Of a DNA stretch of 64,000 nucleotides, positions 34,197-42,949 are shown in pieces (within the stretch, counting starts at the first letter, position 1; each line of letters opens with the position of its first letter). Made by a program: the position numbers and the translations under genes. The DNA is from Aliiruegeria haliotis (GTDB lineage Bacteria > Pseudomonadota > Alphaproteobacteria > Rhodobacterales > Rhodobacteraceae), in contig NZ_PVTD01000003.1 in NCBI RefSeq assembly GCF_003003255.1, positions 124,001 through 188,000 on the forward strand, read 5' to 3'. The notes below the pieces were generated by a model that saw nothing but the letters and a program-made list of their open reading frames with translations, made no database searches and was not told the origin of the DNA.

Positions 34197-36166
34197 TCGG
34201 CGGCCACCTTGTGATGCCGGGGTACGACGGTCGCGGCATCGACGACCTTCAACGTCGCAGAGATGCTGCCCTTGCGCCCATCTTCGTATGTCACCTCGGT
34301 CTCTGTGGAGACCATTTCGGAGCCATCGTAGAGAGCCGTAATCAGATCGGCGTACTTCTCTTCGATGATCCGCCGTCGCACCTTTCGCGTCCGTGTCATC
34401 TCCCCGTCGTCCGCGTCGAGTTCCTTGTGCAGCACCAGGAACCGGTGAATCTGACAGGCAGAGAGCATGTCGTCCTCCGCTACCGACTGGTTCACATCCT
34501 CCACATGGGAACGGATGGTCTCAAGGACCTGCGGGTGGCCTGCAAGTTCCTGGTAGGATGCATAGGCGATGTTGTTCCGCTCCGCCCAGTTGCCCACCGC
34601 CGTCAGATCGATGTTGATGAAGGCCGTGCAATAGTCGCGGCCGTTTCCGAAAACCACGGCCTCCAGAATATCCGGGAAGAACTTCAGCTTGTTCTCGACA
34701 TACTTGGGAGCGAACATGTGGCCGTCGGCCATCTTTCCCACGTCCTTGGCGCGATCGATGATCCGCAGATGCCCAGTCCCCTCCTCGAAGAACCCGGCAT
34801 CGCCGGTGGCCACCCAGCCCTCCGCGTCCTTGGTCGAGGCGGTGCTTTCGGGGTTCTTGTAGTACTCCACGAAAACGCCGGGCGAGCGATAGAAGATCTC
34901 ACCGGTGTCGTCGATTCGGATCTCCACGCCCGGGCTGGGCACGCCAACCGTATCCGCCCGGACCTCGTGGTCGGGCTGCTGGGCAATGAACACGCCAGCC
35001 TCAGTCTGTCCGTAGAGTTGTTTCAGGTTGATGCCGAGCGACCGGTAGAACTCGAAGATCTCCGGCCCGATGGCTTCGCCCGCAGTGTAGCCGACCCTGA
35101 CCCGCGAGAAACCCAGCGTGTTCTTCAGCGGGCCGAAGATCGCAAACTCGCCAAACGCGTAGCGCAGACGATCCAGTGTGCCCACCGGCTTGCCATCGAG
35201 AATCGCCGGCCCCACGCGTTTCGCCAGGTCCATGCAACGCTTGAACAGCCACCGCTTCGTCGGGCTGGCATCCTCCATCCGGATCATCACCTGGGTGAGC
35301 TGGCTTTCGAACACCCGTGGTGGGGCAAAGTAATAGGTCGGCGCGATCTCCTTGAGGTCGGTCATCATCGTTTCACTGCTCTCCGGGCAGTTCACGCAGA
35401 ACCCGTTCCAGAGCGCCTGCCCCATGGAGAAGATGAAATCTCCGACCCATGCCATCGGCAGATAGGCAAGGATCTCGTCCTCGCTGCGCAGGTGGTCGAA
35501 TTCGCTGGAGTTCTTGGAGGTCTCGATAATGTTTCGGTTGGACAGCACCACGCCCTTTGGCTTGCCCGTAGTGCCCGAAGTGTAGAGCATCACGCAGGTG
35601 GAATCGTAGTCCAGTTCGGCTTCGCGCCGGTGGATCTGCTCCTCGTGGCGATGATGTGCCGCCTTCCCCTCGTCACGGATGTCCTGAAGCCAGTTCAGGT
35701 GCTCGTGGTCATATTTCCGCATGCCGCGTTTGTCGTGGTACAGCACATGATCGACCTGGTGCAGCCGATCCTGCACATCGATCACCTTGTCGACCTGCTC
35801 CTGATCGCCGCAGACCACGAAGCGCGCACCGCAATGCTCAAGGACATAGGCCATCTCTTCGGACACGGCGTCCTGATAGAGTGGCACCGGCACGGCGCCG
35901 CACATCTGTGCCGCGATCATCGACCAGTAGAGATCGGGACGGTTGCGCCCGATGATGGCAACGTGATCGCCCCGGTTCATGCCCAATGCCAGGAACCCCA
36001 TCGCCAGCCACTCGATCTCGTCGAGGGCTTCGGCCCAGGTCCAGCTCTGCCAGATCCCGTATTCTTTCTCGCGGTAGGCGGGCCTGTCGCCGTATTCCCG
36101 CGCGTTGCGACGCAGGAGCGCGGGCATCGAACACAGACCGCCCGAGGGCGTTGCTGTTGCGGTCAA
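34193..36166 (-). CDS. Long-chain-type acyl-CoA synthetase (AMP-binding)
   Basis: The roughly 657-residue enzyme has the adenylate-forming motifs MLYTSGTTGKPKGVVLSNRN, YGQTEAGVFI and GWVATGDAGFFEEGTGHLRIIDRAKDVGK. It activates a carboxylic acid to its CoA thioester using ATP. The TTG start at 36166 sits five bases after GGAGG; an ATG at 36211 is an alternative without such a site. It is the first gene of the operon with the Liv-type transporter, so the pair probably takes up and activates the same acid. An 18-bp palindrome lies 88 bases upstream. The acid cannot be named from sequence. Confidence 0.9.
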   Translation of the reverse strand: MTATATPSGGLCSMPALLRRNAREYGDRPAYREKEYGIWQSWTWAEALDEIEWLAMGFLALGMNRGDHVAIIGRNRPDLYWSMIAAQMCGAVPVPLYQDAVSEEMAYVLEHCGARFVVCGDQEQVDKVIDVQDRLHQVDHVLYHDKRGMRKYDHEHLNWLQDIRDEGKAAHHRHEEQIHRREAELDYDSTCVMLYTSGTTGKPKGVVLSNRNIIETSKNSSEFDHLRSEDEILAYLPMAWVGDFIFSMGQALWNGFCVNCPESSETMMTDLKEIAPTYYFAPPRVFESQLTQVMIRMEDASPTKRWLFKRCMDLAKRVGPAILDGKPVGTLDRLRYAFGEFAIFGPLKNTLGFSRVRVGYTAGEAIGPEIFEFYRSLGINLKQLYGQTEAGVFIAQQPDHEVRADTVGVPSPGVEIRIDDTGEIFYRSPGVFVEYYKNPESTASTKDAEGWVATGDAGFFEEGTGHLRIIDRAKDVGKMADGHMFAPKYVENKLKFFPDILEAVVFGNGRDYCTAFINIDLTAVGNWAERNNIAYASYQELAGHPQVLETIRSHVEDVNQSVAEDDMLSACQIHRFLVLHKELDADDGEMTRTRKVRRRIIEEKYADLITALYDGSEMVSTETEVTYEDGRKGSISATLKVVDAATVVPRHHKVAAE

Positions 36167-36253
36167 ATCTATCCTCCCCTGGTGCGCCTCCACACACCTG
36201 CCTTGCGGCATGTCCCACTATAGGGCCGGGATTCGGGGAATCGTCAAATGTTT

Positions 36254-36271
36254 TTTGAACGGGCGTTCAAA
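36254..36271. promoter_or_regulatory. 18-bp palindrome, candidate TetR-type operator
   Basis: TTTGAACGGGCGTTCAAA is a perfect inverted repeat with 8-bp arms and a two-base centre. It lies 88 bases upstream of the acyl-CoA synthetase start, and the divergent saccharopine gene starts 130 bases away on the other side. The form suits a TetR-family repressor of acyl-CoA metabolism. No regulator gene lies beside it. Confidence 0.6.
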
Positions 36272-36400
36272 TAACGCCCCCACCCTTGTTTACTTTGCCA
36301 TTGCAGCATTTCTTCTGCGGCAGCAAAGCGCGCGCCGTCGCCTCATGGACGCCCCGCGACGGGCAGGTTAGGAGAGACGGAACGAACCAGCGGGGACGCA

Positions 36401-37456
36401 ATGACACATCTTTGGGTACGGGCCGAAGAGAGGCCGAACGAAGAGCGCGTGGGGATCATGGCCGAGGGCGTGAAGTCATTGCTGTCGAAGGGGTTCGAGG
36501 TGACCGTCGAGGAGAGTCCGGTGCGCCGGATCCCGATCGATGGCTACCGCGCGGCTGGCGCAGCGATCGCCCGCCCCGGCAGCTGGCGCGAGGCGCCCCG
36601 GGATGCCATCGTCTTCGGCCTGAAAGAACTGCCCTTGGACGGCACGCCGCTCAGGCACCGCCACATCATGTTCGGTCATGCCTACAAGGGGCAGGCGGAC
36701 GGGCGCGAGTTGCTGAAACAGTTCAAGGCCGGAGGCGGCACACTCTACGACCTCGAATACCTCGTGGACGCGGCAGGTCGCCGCGTGGCCGCGTTCGGCT
36801 ACTGGGCCGGATTTGCCGGTGCCGCCGTGTCCCTCAAATGCTGGGCGGCCCAGCAGCGGGGCGAACTCTGCGGCCCGGTCGACGTCTATCCCGACAAGCA
36901 GGCGATGCTGGACGACCTGGAAGCCGAGATCTCGGCGACCGGTGCCGCCCGGCCAGATGCGCTGATCATTGGTGCCAAGGGCCGTGTCGGCACCGGCGCA
37001 GCAGACCTCTGCGCGGCGATGGGCGTTGCATCGACCCTTTGGGACATGGAGGAAACCGCGCATGGCGGGCCCTTCCCGGAAGTCCTCGATCACACCGTGT
37101 TCCTGAACTGCATCCTCGCGCGACCCGGCACACCGGTCTTCGTTCCGGCCTCCGCGCCCTCATCGCCCCGCAAGTTGTCGGTTATCGGCGACATCGCCTG
37201 CGACCCGTCGAGCGACTTCTCCCCGATCAAGGTATATGACCGGGTGACCGACTGGGCCGATCCGGCACTCCGCGTACATGACGACCCGGTGCTGGATGTC
37301 ACCGCGATCGACAATCTGCCCTCCATGCTGCCGGTGGAAAGCTCGGAGGATTATGCCACGCAGCTCTTGCCCTCGCTCCAAACTCTCGACAGGCTGGATG
37401 CCGGCGTCTGGGCACGGGCAAAGGCGGAATTCGACACCCACGTCGCCACCATCTGA
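36401..37456 (+). CDS. Saccharopine dehydrogenase, NAD/L-lysine-forming type (LYS1-like)
   Basis: The 351-residue protein resembles yeast Lys1 closely by eye. It has WVRAEERPNEER at the start, SPVRRIPIDGYRAAGA, GSWREAPRDAIVFGLKELP, MFGHAYKGQ, LYDLEYLVDAAGRRVAAFGYWAGFAGAA, and an NAD-domain segment IIGAKGRVGTGAADLC. The enzyme interconverts saccharopine with lysine and 2-oxoglutarate. With the next gene it forms the saccharopine route. In an organism that makes lysine through diaminopimelate (lysA and dapB are in this window), this route should run in the degrading direction as lysine-ketoglutarate reductase. Confidence 0.93.
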   Translation: MTHLWVRAEERPNEERVGIMAEGVKSLLSKGFEVTVEESPVRRIPIDGYRAAGAAIARPGSWREAPRDAIVFGLKELPLDGTPLRHRHIMFGHAYKGQADGRELLKQFKAGGGTLYDLEYLVDAAGRRVAAFGYWAGFAGAAVSLKCWAAQQRGELCGPVDVYPDKQAMLDDLEAEISATGAARPDALIIGAKGRVGTGAADLCAAMGVASTLWDMEETAHGGPFPEVLDHTVFLNCILARPGTPVFVPASAPSSPRKLSVIGDIACDPSSDFSPIKVYDRVTDWADPALRVHDDPVLDVTAIDNLPSMLPVESSEDYATQLLPSLQTLDRLDAGVWARAKAEFDTHVATI

Positions 37457-37467
37457 GGAGAGAAACA

Positions 37468-38610
37468 ATGACCATTCACTGGTGCGGCACCGGTCTGAGC
37501 GCCATTCCCGGGTTGCGGCGGCTGCTGGAAGCCGGACACGATATTTGCGTCTGGAACCGGACGGTCGACAAGGCACAGGACGCCGTGGGCGACCTGACCG
37601 ACTGGATCGAGCGGTTCGACATATCCGTGCTGGCCGAGGCGCTGCACCCCGGGGACGTCGTGGTCTCCATGCTGCCGGGCGACTGGCACGTGCCGCTGGC
37701 CGAGCTTTGCATCGACACCAAGGCGCATTTTGTTTCTTCGAGCTACATTTCGCCAGAAATGGCGGCACTGAACGAACCTGCCCGGATCGCCGGGGTGTGT
37801 CTTGTGAACGAAGTCGGGCTGGACCCCGGGATCGATCACCTGATGGCACATTGGCTTGTGGCAGACATGCGCGCCGGCGGTCACGTGCGGCCAGGCGCGG
37901 AGTACGAGTTCATCTCCTATTGTGGTGGCGTTCCGAAGGAACCCAACGCCTTTCGCTACAAGTTCAGCTGGTCGCCTCTCGGCGTGCTCAAGGCATTGCG
38001 CTCGCCCTCGCGGTCGATCCGCGACTATTCCACGCTTGAAGTGGCGCGCCCCTGGGATGCGATCACCTCTTATGACGCGCCGCTGCCGCAACCCGAGACT
38101 TTCGAAGTCTACCCGAACCGGGATTCTCTGCCATTCATGGCGGAGTACGGGTTCGAGGAGGGCTGGAAAGTGCGCGAGTTCGTGCGCGGAACGTTGCGCC
38201 TCAATGGCTGGCAGGATGCCTGGTCGGATGTCTTCGCCGAGATCGAGACCCTTGAGGGCGCAGGGGGCGATGCGCGCCTCAAGGAGATGTCGGACCAGTT
38301 CTGGGCCGATCATGCCTATGCAGAAGGCGAACCGGACCGCGTTGTGCTCTGTGTCGGACTGAAGGTCAGCCAGGACGGTGTTCCAGGCTATCACAAGACC
38401 TACGTGATGGATGCCTGGGGCGACGCGCGGGGCAGCGCAATGGCGCGATTGGTGTCACAGACAGTGTCCTATGCCGTCGAGGCCGTGACCGCGCGCGAGA
38501 TCCCGGTCGGGGTCTCCGCCGCGCCGAAGGATCCGAAGCTGTTGCAGCGCTGGCTGAAAGATGTCGACGTACAGGCGCAACGACTGGAAATCGTCGATCA
38601 TCTCACCTGA
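37468..38610 (+). CDS. Saccharopine dehydrogenase, L-glutamate-forming type
   Basis: The 380-residue protein belongs to the saccharopine dehydrogenase/reductase family. It has an N-terminal WCGTGLSAIPGLRRLLEAGHDICVWNRT Rossmann region and the family segments CLVNEVGLDPGIDHLMAHWLV and SYCGGVPKEPNAFRYKFSWSP. It oxidises saccharopine to glutamate and 2-aminoadipate semialdehyde. It starts 11 bases after the LYS1-like gene with a GAGGAG site, so the two are one operon. Confidence 0.92.
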   Translation: MTIHWCGTGLSAIPGLRRLLEAGHDICVWNRTVDKAQDAVGDLTDWIERFDISVLAEALHPGDVVVSMLPGDWHVPLAELCIDTKAHFVSSSYISPEMAALNEPARIAGVCLVNEVGLDPGIDHLMAHWLVADMRAGGHVRPGAEYEFISYCGGVPKEPNAFRYKFSWSPLGVLKALRSPSRSIRDYSTLEVARPWDAITSYDAPLPQPETFEVYPNRDSLPFMAEYGFEEGWKVREFVRGTLRLNGWQDAWSDVFAEIETLEGAGGDARLKEMSDQFWADHAYAEGEPDRVVLCVGLKVSQDGVPGYHKTYVMDAWGDARGSAMARLVSQTVSYAVEAVTAREIPVGVSAAPKDPKLLQRWLKDVDVQAQRLEIVDHLT

Positions 38611-38738
38611 CGGCATTGGGGGCGGGGGGTGCCCCTCCCGCATCGACGCTTTCGCGTCTCAACGGTTTGGGGCCGGGCGCGCCAAAGGCGCGCAGCGTTC
38701 AAGCGCCTGCGGCGCCACCGGAGCCATCGCCGCCTGAG

Positions 38739-39065
38739 TCAGTCCCGCTCGCGCAGGCGGTCTTCCTCGTCGGCCACGCTGATACCCAGCGCATCCATAC
38801 CGTCCTCCAGAAAGTCGGCCAGCTCCGGCATTCCCGACAGGTAGTCCTCCGTCGGGGCGGTTCGTTCGCGCCGGGCGGTGTACAGCGCATCCTCCAATTC
38901 GTCGGCCGCGAAGCTCTCCCGCCCGATCCACATCAACGCCACGAGGCTGACCTGCTCATCGACATTCAGTCCGGAAATGTAGTCCCGCAGATGACCGCTT
39001 TCCGGCCCGTATTCGCGGGACAGGGCAACGACCCTGACGACCTTACCGCTGCTGATGTCGAGCAT
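38739..39065 (-). CDS. DUF3775 family protein
   Basis: The 108-residue acidic protein matches the DUF3775 family pattern: DISSGKVVRVVALSREYG, then SLVALMWIGRESF and YLSGMPELADFLEDGMDALG. No function is known. The ATG at 39065 is the first in frame with coding character; the upstream extension to 39242 is low-complexity and basic. It is convergent with the saccharopine genes. Confidence 0.75.
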   Translation of the reverse strand: MLDISSGKVVRVVALSREYGPESGHLRDYISGLNVDEQVSLVALMWIGRESFAADELEDALYTARRERTAPTEDYLSGMPELADFLEDGMDALGISVADEEDRLRERD

Positions 39066-39297
39066 GGATTTCCCCCTGTTCTTGTTCCTCCTTTTTCTCG
39101 CGCCACGGCGGCGGAGGCAAGGGGAAGCGTGGGTGAGAATGCAATCAGTGGCACCGAACGGGCAGAAACCGCGAAAACGGCCGCCGCCTGGGCGACCACG
39201 GCGCTGGCTTGACCGCCCATCTCCAGCTGGCCGTCGCGCCATCCGGAGCGGGTGGGGCGAACGCTCGCTCAGGCCCGCCTTGCAAGGCCTGCGCGAT

Positions 39298-40230
39298 CTA
39301 GGTTCCCAAGGCCTGCGCGGTCTCTTTCAGGAGCGTGGCGCTGCGCTCCAGGGCCATGCGTTCGGCATCGTTGATGTCGGGTGCTAGATCAAGCTCGACC
39401 CCGCGGCGGCCAATCACCCGAGGGATCGAATATGCGACCTGAGGCAATCCAGCGATGCCATTGGTCTCCGTAGAGACGGACATGACCACCTTCCCATCAC
39501 TGACAATCGCCCCCACGAGCCGCGCAAGCCCGGCGCCGATCCCGTAGTATGTCGCCCCCTTGCCCTCGATGATGGAATAGGCGGCGTATCGCACGCCGTC
39601 ATCGATCTGGCGCCGGATATCCTCGGTGATCGGCGCCCCAGCATAGGCCGCGAAGGCATCGAGCGACATGTTCCCCGCACGCGCCCCGGACCAGGCCAGA
39701 ACCTCGCTGTCGCCGTGCTCGCCCAGCACGTAGGCATGGATCGATTGCGGCGCGAGGCCGACATGACGGCTCAGGAGGCTTCGGAAACGCGCGGTGTCGA
39801 GGATTGTGCCTGACCCGATCACCCGATGCGCCGGCAGGCCAGACAGGCGTCGTGCAACCGTCGTCATGATGTCTACCGGGTTTGACGCCACAAGAAGGAT
39901 CGGGTCCGGGACCACGGACAGAATCGAGCCAATGACAGCCCGGAACACATCCGCATTCCGCGACAGGAGCGACAGCCGGCTTTCACCCGGCTTCTGACCG
40001 ACCCCGGCGGCGAGGATGACGATCTCCGCGCCGGCAAGATCCTCGTAGCCACCCGAGGTCACTATGGTGGTGGAGGCAAATGGCATTCCGTGGCTGATAT
40101 CCTCGGCCTGCGCCCGCGCCATGGCCGGGTCGAGGTCTACCAGAACCACCGAATGTGCAACGCCGAGCAGGCCGATCGCGTAGGCCGCCGTGCTGCCGAC
40201 CATGCCGGCGCCAATTATGCCAACTTTCAT
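39298..40230 (-). CDS. ldh: L-lactate dehydrogenase (LDH/MDH family)
   Basis: The 310-residue protein has the NAD motif GIIGAGMVGSTAAYAIGLLG. The substrate loop GQKPGESRLSLLSRN has glutamine at the specificity position, which favours lactate over malate. The active-site histidine lies in VLGEHGDSEV. It interconverts pyruvate and L-lactate. An AGGAG site lies nine bases before the ATG at 40230. It is an isolated gene with no lactate transporter nearby. Confidence 0.9.
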   Translation of the reverse strand: MKVGIIGAGMVGSTAAYAIGLLGVAHSVVLVDLDPAMARAQAEDISHGMPFASTTIVTSGGYEDLAGAEIVILAAGVGQKPGESRLSLLSRNADVFRAVIGSILSVVPDPILLVASNPVDIMTTVARRLSGLPAHRVIGSGTILDTARFRSLLSRHVGLAPQSIHAYVLGEHGDSEVLAWSGARAGNMSLDAFAAYAGAPITEDIRRQIDDGVRYAAYSIIEGKGATYYGIGAGLARLVGAIVSDGKVVMSVSTETNGIAGLPQVAYSIPRVIGRRGVELDLAPDINDAERMALERSATLLKETAQALGT

Positions 40231-40302
40231 GGGTTTACTCTCCTGAACGGGTTCTGGCCCAAGCCATAGCATGCCTGAGATGTCAGGCCATGACAGACCC
40301 GG

Positions 40303-42903
40303 CTAGAACCGATCGAGCAGGCGCTCAAGATAGTCCAGCTCCAGCTCTGGGCGTTCCCGGTCGCTGGAGCGCCGACGGATTTCGTCAAGAAGCTCCCGTG
40401 CGCGGCGGTAGATATCGTCGCCTTGCAACAGGTTCTCCTCGGTCCCGAAGCTACCTGACGTTCCTGCGCGGCGTCCCAGCGGGTCGCGCTGGTCGGCGCC
40501 GTCGGCCTGCCCGGTCTGTTGTCCCTGTCCGCCCTGCTGGCGCTGCTGCTCCTGCGCCATCGCCTCCCCGAGGTTCCGCATGCCCTCGCGGATCGCCTCC
40601 ATGGCCCGCGATTGCTCGTCGATGGCGCCCGCGAAATCATCGTTCTCAAGCGCGTCCTCCGCCCGGTCCATTGCCCGGCCCGCGTCGCCAAGCGACTCCC
40701 GGGCCGCATCGCCCTGTTCGGTTCCCGCGCCGGGCAGGTTCTGACGCAGCGAGTCGAGCCGTTGGCGCAGTTGCCCCTGGCGCTCCGAAAGGGATCCTTC
40801 ACCGGGTTGTCCATCCTGGGCTTGTCGCCCCTGATTTCCGCCCTGCCCCTGCTGGCCGCCGGGCTGCTGTCCGTTCTGGCCCTCATGGCTCTGGCCGCGG
40901 CCCATGTCGCCGTTCCGCCCTTCGTTCTCGCCGCTCTCGCCCTGTTGGCCACGGTTCGGGTTGAACTGCTCCTGCAAATCGCGGAACGCCTCATCCGAAA
41001 GGCCCTGCTGGTCGCGCAGCGTCTCCGCCAGCCCCTGCATTGCCTGCTCGCCCGGGCTTTGACCGCTCTGCCCCTGCTGGCCCTGCGTGACCTGCATGTT
41101 CTCCATCATCTGACGGAGCTGTTCGAGGAGTTGCTGGGCTTCTGCCGTTCGCCCCTCCTCCATGAGTTGCTGCAAGCGGTCCAGCATCTCCTGAAGCTGG
41201 TCGCCGGTAATCTCCTGCGTATTCTCGGAAAGCTGTTGCTGCTGGTCAGGGTCCTGCTGCTGGGCGAGCTGGCGCATGTATTCCTGCATCGCTTCGCGCA
41301 GCTCGTCCATCAACTGGGCGATCTCCTCGTCTGTGGCACCATTCCGGATTGCCTCGGACAGGCGGTCCTGCGCGCGGCGCAAACGCTCCAGCGCATTCGA
41401 CAGGTCCCCTTCCTCGATCTTCACGGCGATGTTCCAGAGAGCCTCGGCGACTTCCTCCTGAACGTCCGCCGACAATCCGTCGGGCGCAGCGATCCCGACT
41501 TCCAGCCTTCGCAGGGCGACCCGCAATGGCAGGAAGGTGCTCCCGTCACGGATGATATCGTCCGGGCGGTGCGTCACGGCCCGAATGACCTGCGCAACCC
41601 GCTTGCCGTTCCCGCGTGCCCACAAAAGGTCCCGGCGCTGCTCGATCAAGGCGGCGGCCAGCGGCTCAAAGAAACGACGGCCCGGCAGGACCATTTCCGT
41701 GGGGACCGACTGCCCGCTCTGTCCGGCTGCATCGACCGCGCTCAGCGTGATCGTCACCGGCAATCCGACCCAGGGATGCTTCGAGAAATCCTCGACCAGG
41801 GTTTCGACGAAATCTGCGCGATCGCCGGCGATCGTCATCGGGAGGTCCAGTTCGATCGGGTCACGGGGCTCCGGCGCGAGGGCAAGGCCATAGACCCGCT
41901 CCACGGCCGCCAGATCGAGGTCGATCACACCTGATCCGGCCACGACGCCGTAGTCGTCCTGCGCCCGGAATGGCTGGCTCATCCGGCCGTTGGCTTCCAT
42001 CTCGGCGGTGCCTTCCAGTGATATGATCGGAGGCTGGTCGGCCAGGACATCGATGGACCACGCCTTTCCGCCCTCCCCCAGAATCGCGATCCGTCCCGAT
42101 TGGTTTATCTCGAACCCCTGGCTTGGCTCGCTTGCCGGGACGACCTCCTCCCCGGCCCGGGCCGAAACGGTCTCATCCACACTTAATGCGCCGACCTCAC
42201 CATAGAGCCGCAATGTCACGCGGCTACCGACAGGAACGGCAATCCCCTCGCCATCGATATCGTTGAGATAAAGGCTCGGTTTGCCGGTATAGGCCGGCGG
42301 CTCGATCCAGCCCTCCCACGATGGGCCGGCGGCGGTTGTGGCGACCTTTCCACCGGTCACAACATCGCCCACGGTTGCCACGTGCCAGAGAGATCCGAAC
42401 AGCAGCGCCACGGCAATCGCGGTCGCGGCCACATACCGCAGCGCGAAGGGATCGCGCCGGGACAGGTTCAGGTCGGGCTGTACCGCCTTTGCCCCCGCCG
42501 CGCGACCCGCCATACGCTCCAGATGCGCCGCCCAGACCGCCGCGGAGGCCTCGTCTCCGGTTCCGATCGCCTGGCTGTCCTTCAACGCCTGAATGGGATT
42601 CCCCGGCAAGGTCGCGTCAAGCCGCGCCATCGCCTCTTCCCGGCTGGGCCAGCGGAACTTTCGAATGCCTGCGATAGCAAACCAGATGCTTCCTACCAGC
42701 GCAAGAAGTGCAATGATCCAGGCGATCTCAAGAGGCGCGGTTTCGTGAAGGCCCAGAAGGACAACCGTCGCCACCGCGAACAAAATCGACCAGACCGGCC
42801 AGAACGCGTGCACGAACCGCTCCGCCACCATGCCGATGCGGGTCAGCCGCAGCGGCCTGACCAGCCGTTTCTGAGCGCGCACGTGGGCGGCGTCGGGATC
42901 CAT
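40303..42903 (-). CDS. DUF4175/TIGR02302 family membrane protein
   Basis: The 866-residue protein has two N-terminal helices (about residues 36-85). A large extracytoplasmic region follows, and then a long glutamine- and glycine-rich coiled stretch (about 560-810) with QQQDPDQQQQL and GQQGQGGNQG runs. This is the plan of the TIGR02302/DUF4175 family, found across alphaproteobacteria, often beside lysA. The function is unknown, and an envelope role is inferred. The start at 42903 follows AAAGGAG. It is 46 bases downstream of lysA on the same strand. Confidence 0.88.
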   Translation of the reverse strand: MDPDAAHVRAQKRLVRPLRLTRIGMVAERFVHAFWPVWSILFAVATVVLLGLHETAPLEIAWIIALLALVGSIWFAIAGIRKFRWPSREEAMARLDATLPGNPIQALKDSQAIGTGDEASAAVWAAHLERMAGRAAGAKAVQPDLNLSRRDPFALRYVAATAIAVALLFGSLWHVATVGDVVTGGKVATTAAGPSWEGWIEPPAYTGKPSLYLNDIDGEGIAVPVGSRVTLRLYGEVGALSVDETVSARAGEEVVPASEPSQGFEINQSGRIAILGEGGKAWSIDVLADQPPIISLEGTAEMEANGRMSQPFRAQDDYGVVAGSGVIDLDLAAVERVYGLALAPEPRDPIELDLPMTIAGDRADFVETLVEDFSKHPWVGLPVTITLSAVDAAGQSGQSVPTEMVLPGRRFFEPLAAALIEQRRDLLWARGNGKRVAQVIRAVTHRPDDIIRDGSTFLPLRVALRRLEVGIAAPDGLSADVQEEVAEALWNIAVKIEEGDLSNALERLRRAQDRLSEAIRNGATDEEIAQLMDELREAMQEYMRQLAQQQDPDQQQQLSENTQEITGDQLQEMLDRLQQLMEEGRTAEAQQLLEQLRQMMENMQVTQGQQGQSGQSPGEQAMQGLAETLRDQQGLSDEAFRDLQEQFNPNRGQQGESGENEGRNGDMGRGQSHEGQNGQQPGGQQGQGGNQGRQAQDGQPGEGSLSERQGQLRQRLDSLRQNLPGAGTEQGDAARESLGDAGRAMDRAEDALENDDFAGAIDEQSRAMEAIREGMRNLGEAMAQEQQRQQGGQGQQTGQADGADQRDPLGRRAGTSGSFGTEENLLQGDDIYRRARELLDEIRRRSSDRERPELELDYLERLLDRF

Positions 42904-42949
42904 GTCGCTCCTTTCGGAGGCCCGCAACCCGGGCCCGAAGGCAGCCCCG

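Noticed and set aside
34178..36223. A 681-residue plus-strand frame
   Set aside because: It mirrors the acyl-CoA synthetase, whose motifs and ribosome site are clear.
38677..38693. GCGCGCC-AAA-GGCGCGC hairpin between the saccharopine and DUF3775 genes
   Set aside because: The stem is perfect but has no T tract and lies within low-complexity G+C-rich DNA, so I did not call it a terminator.
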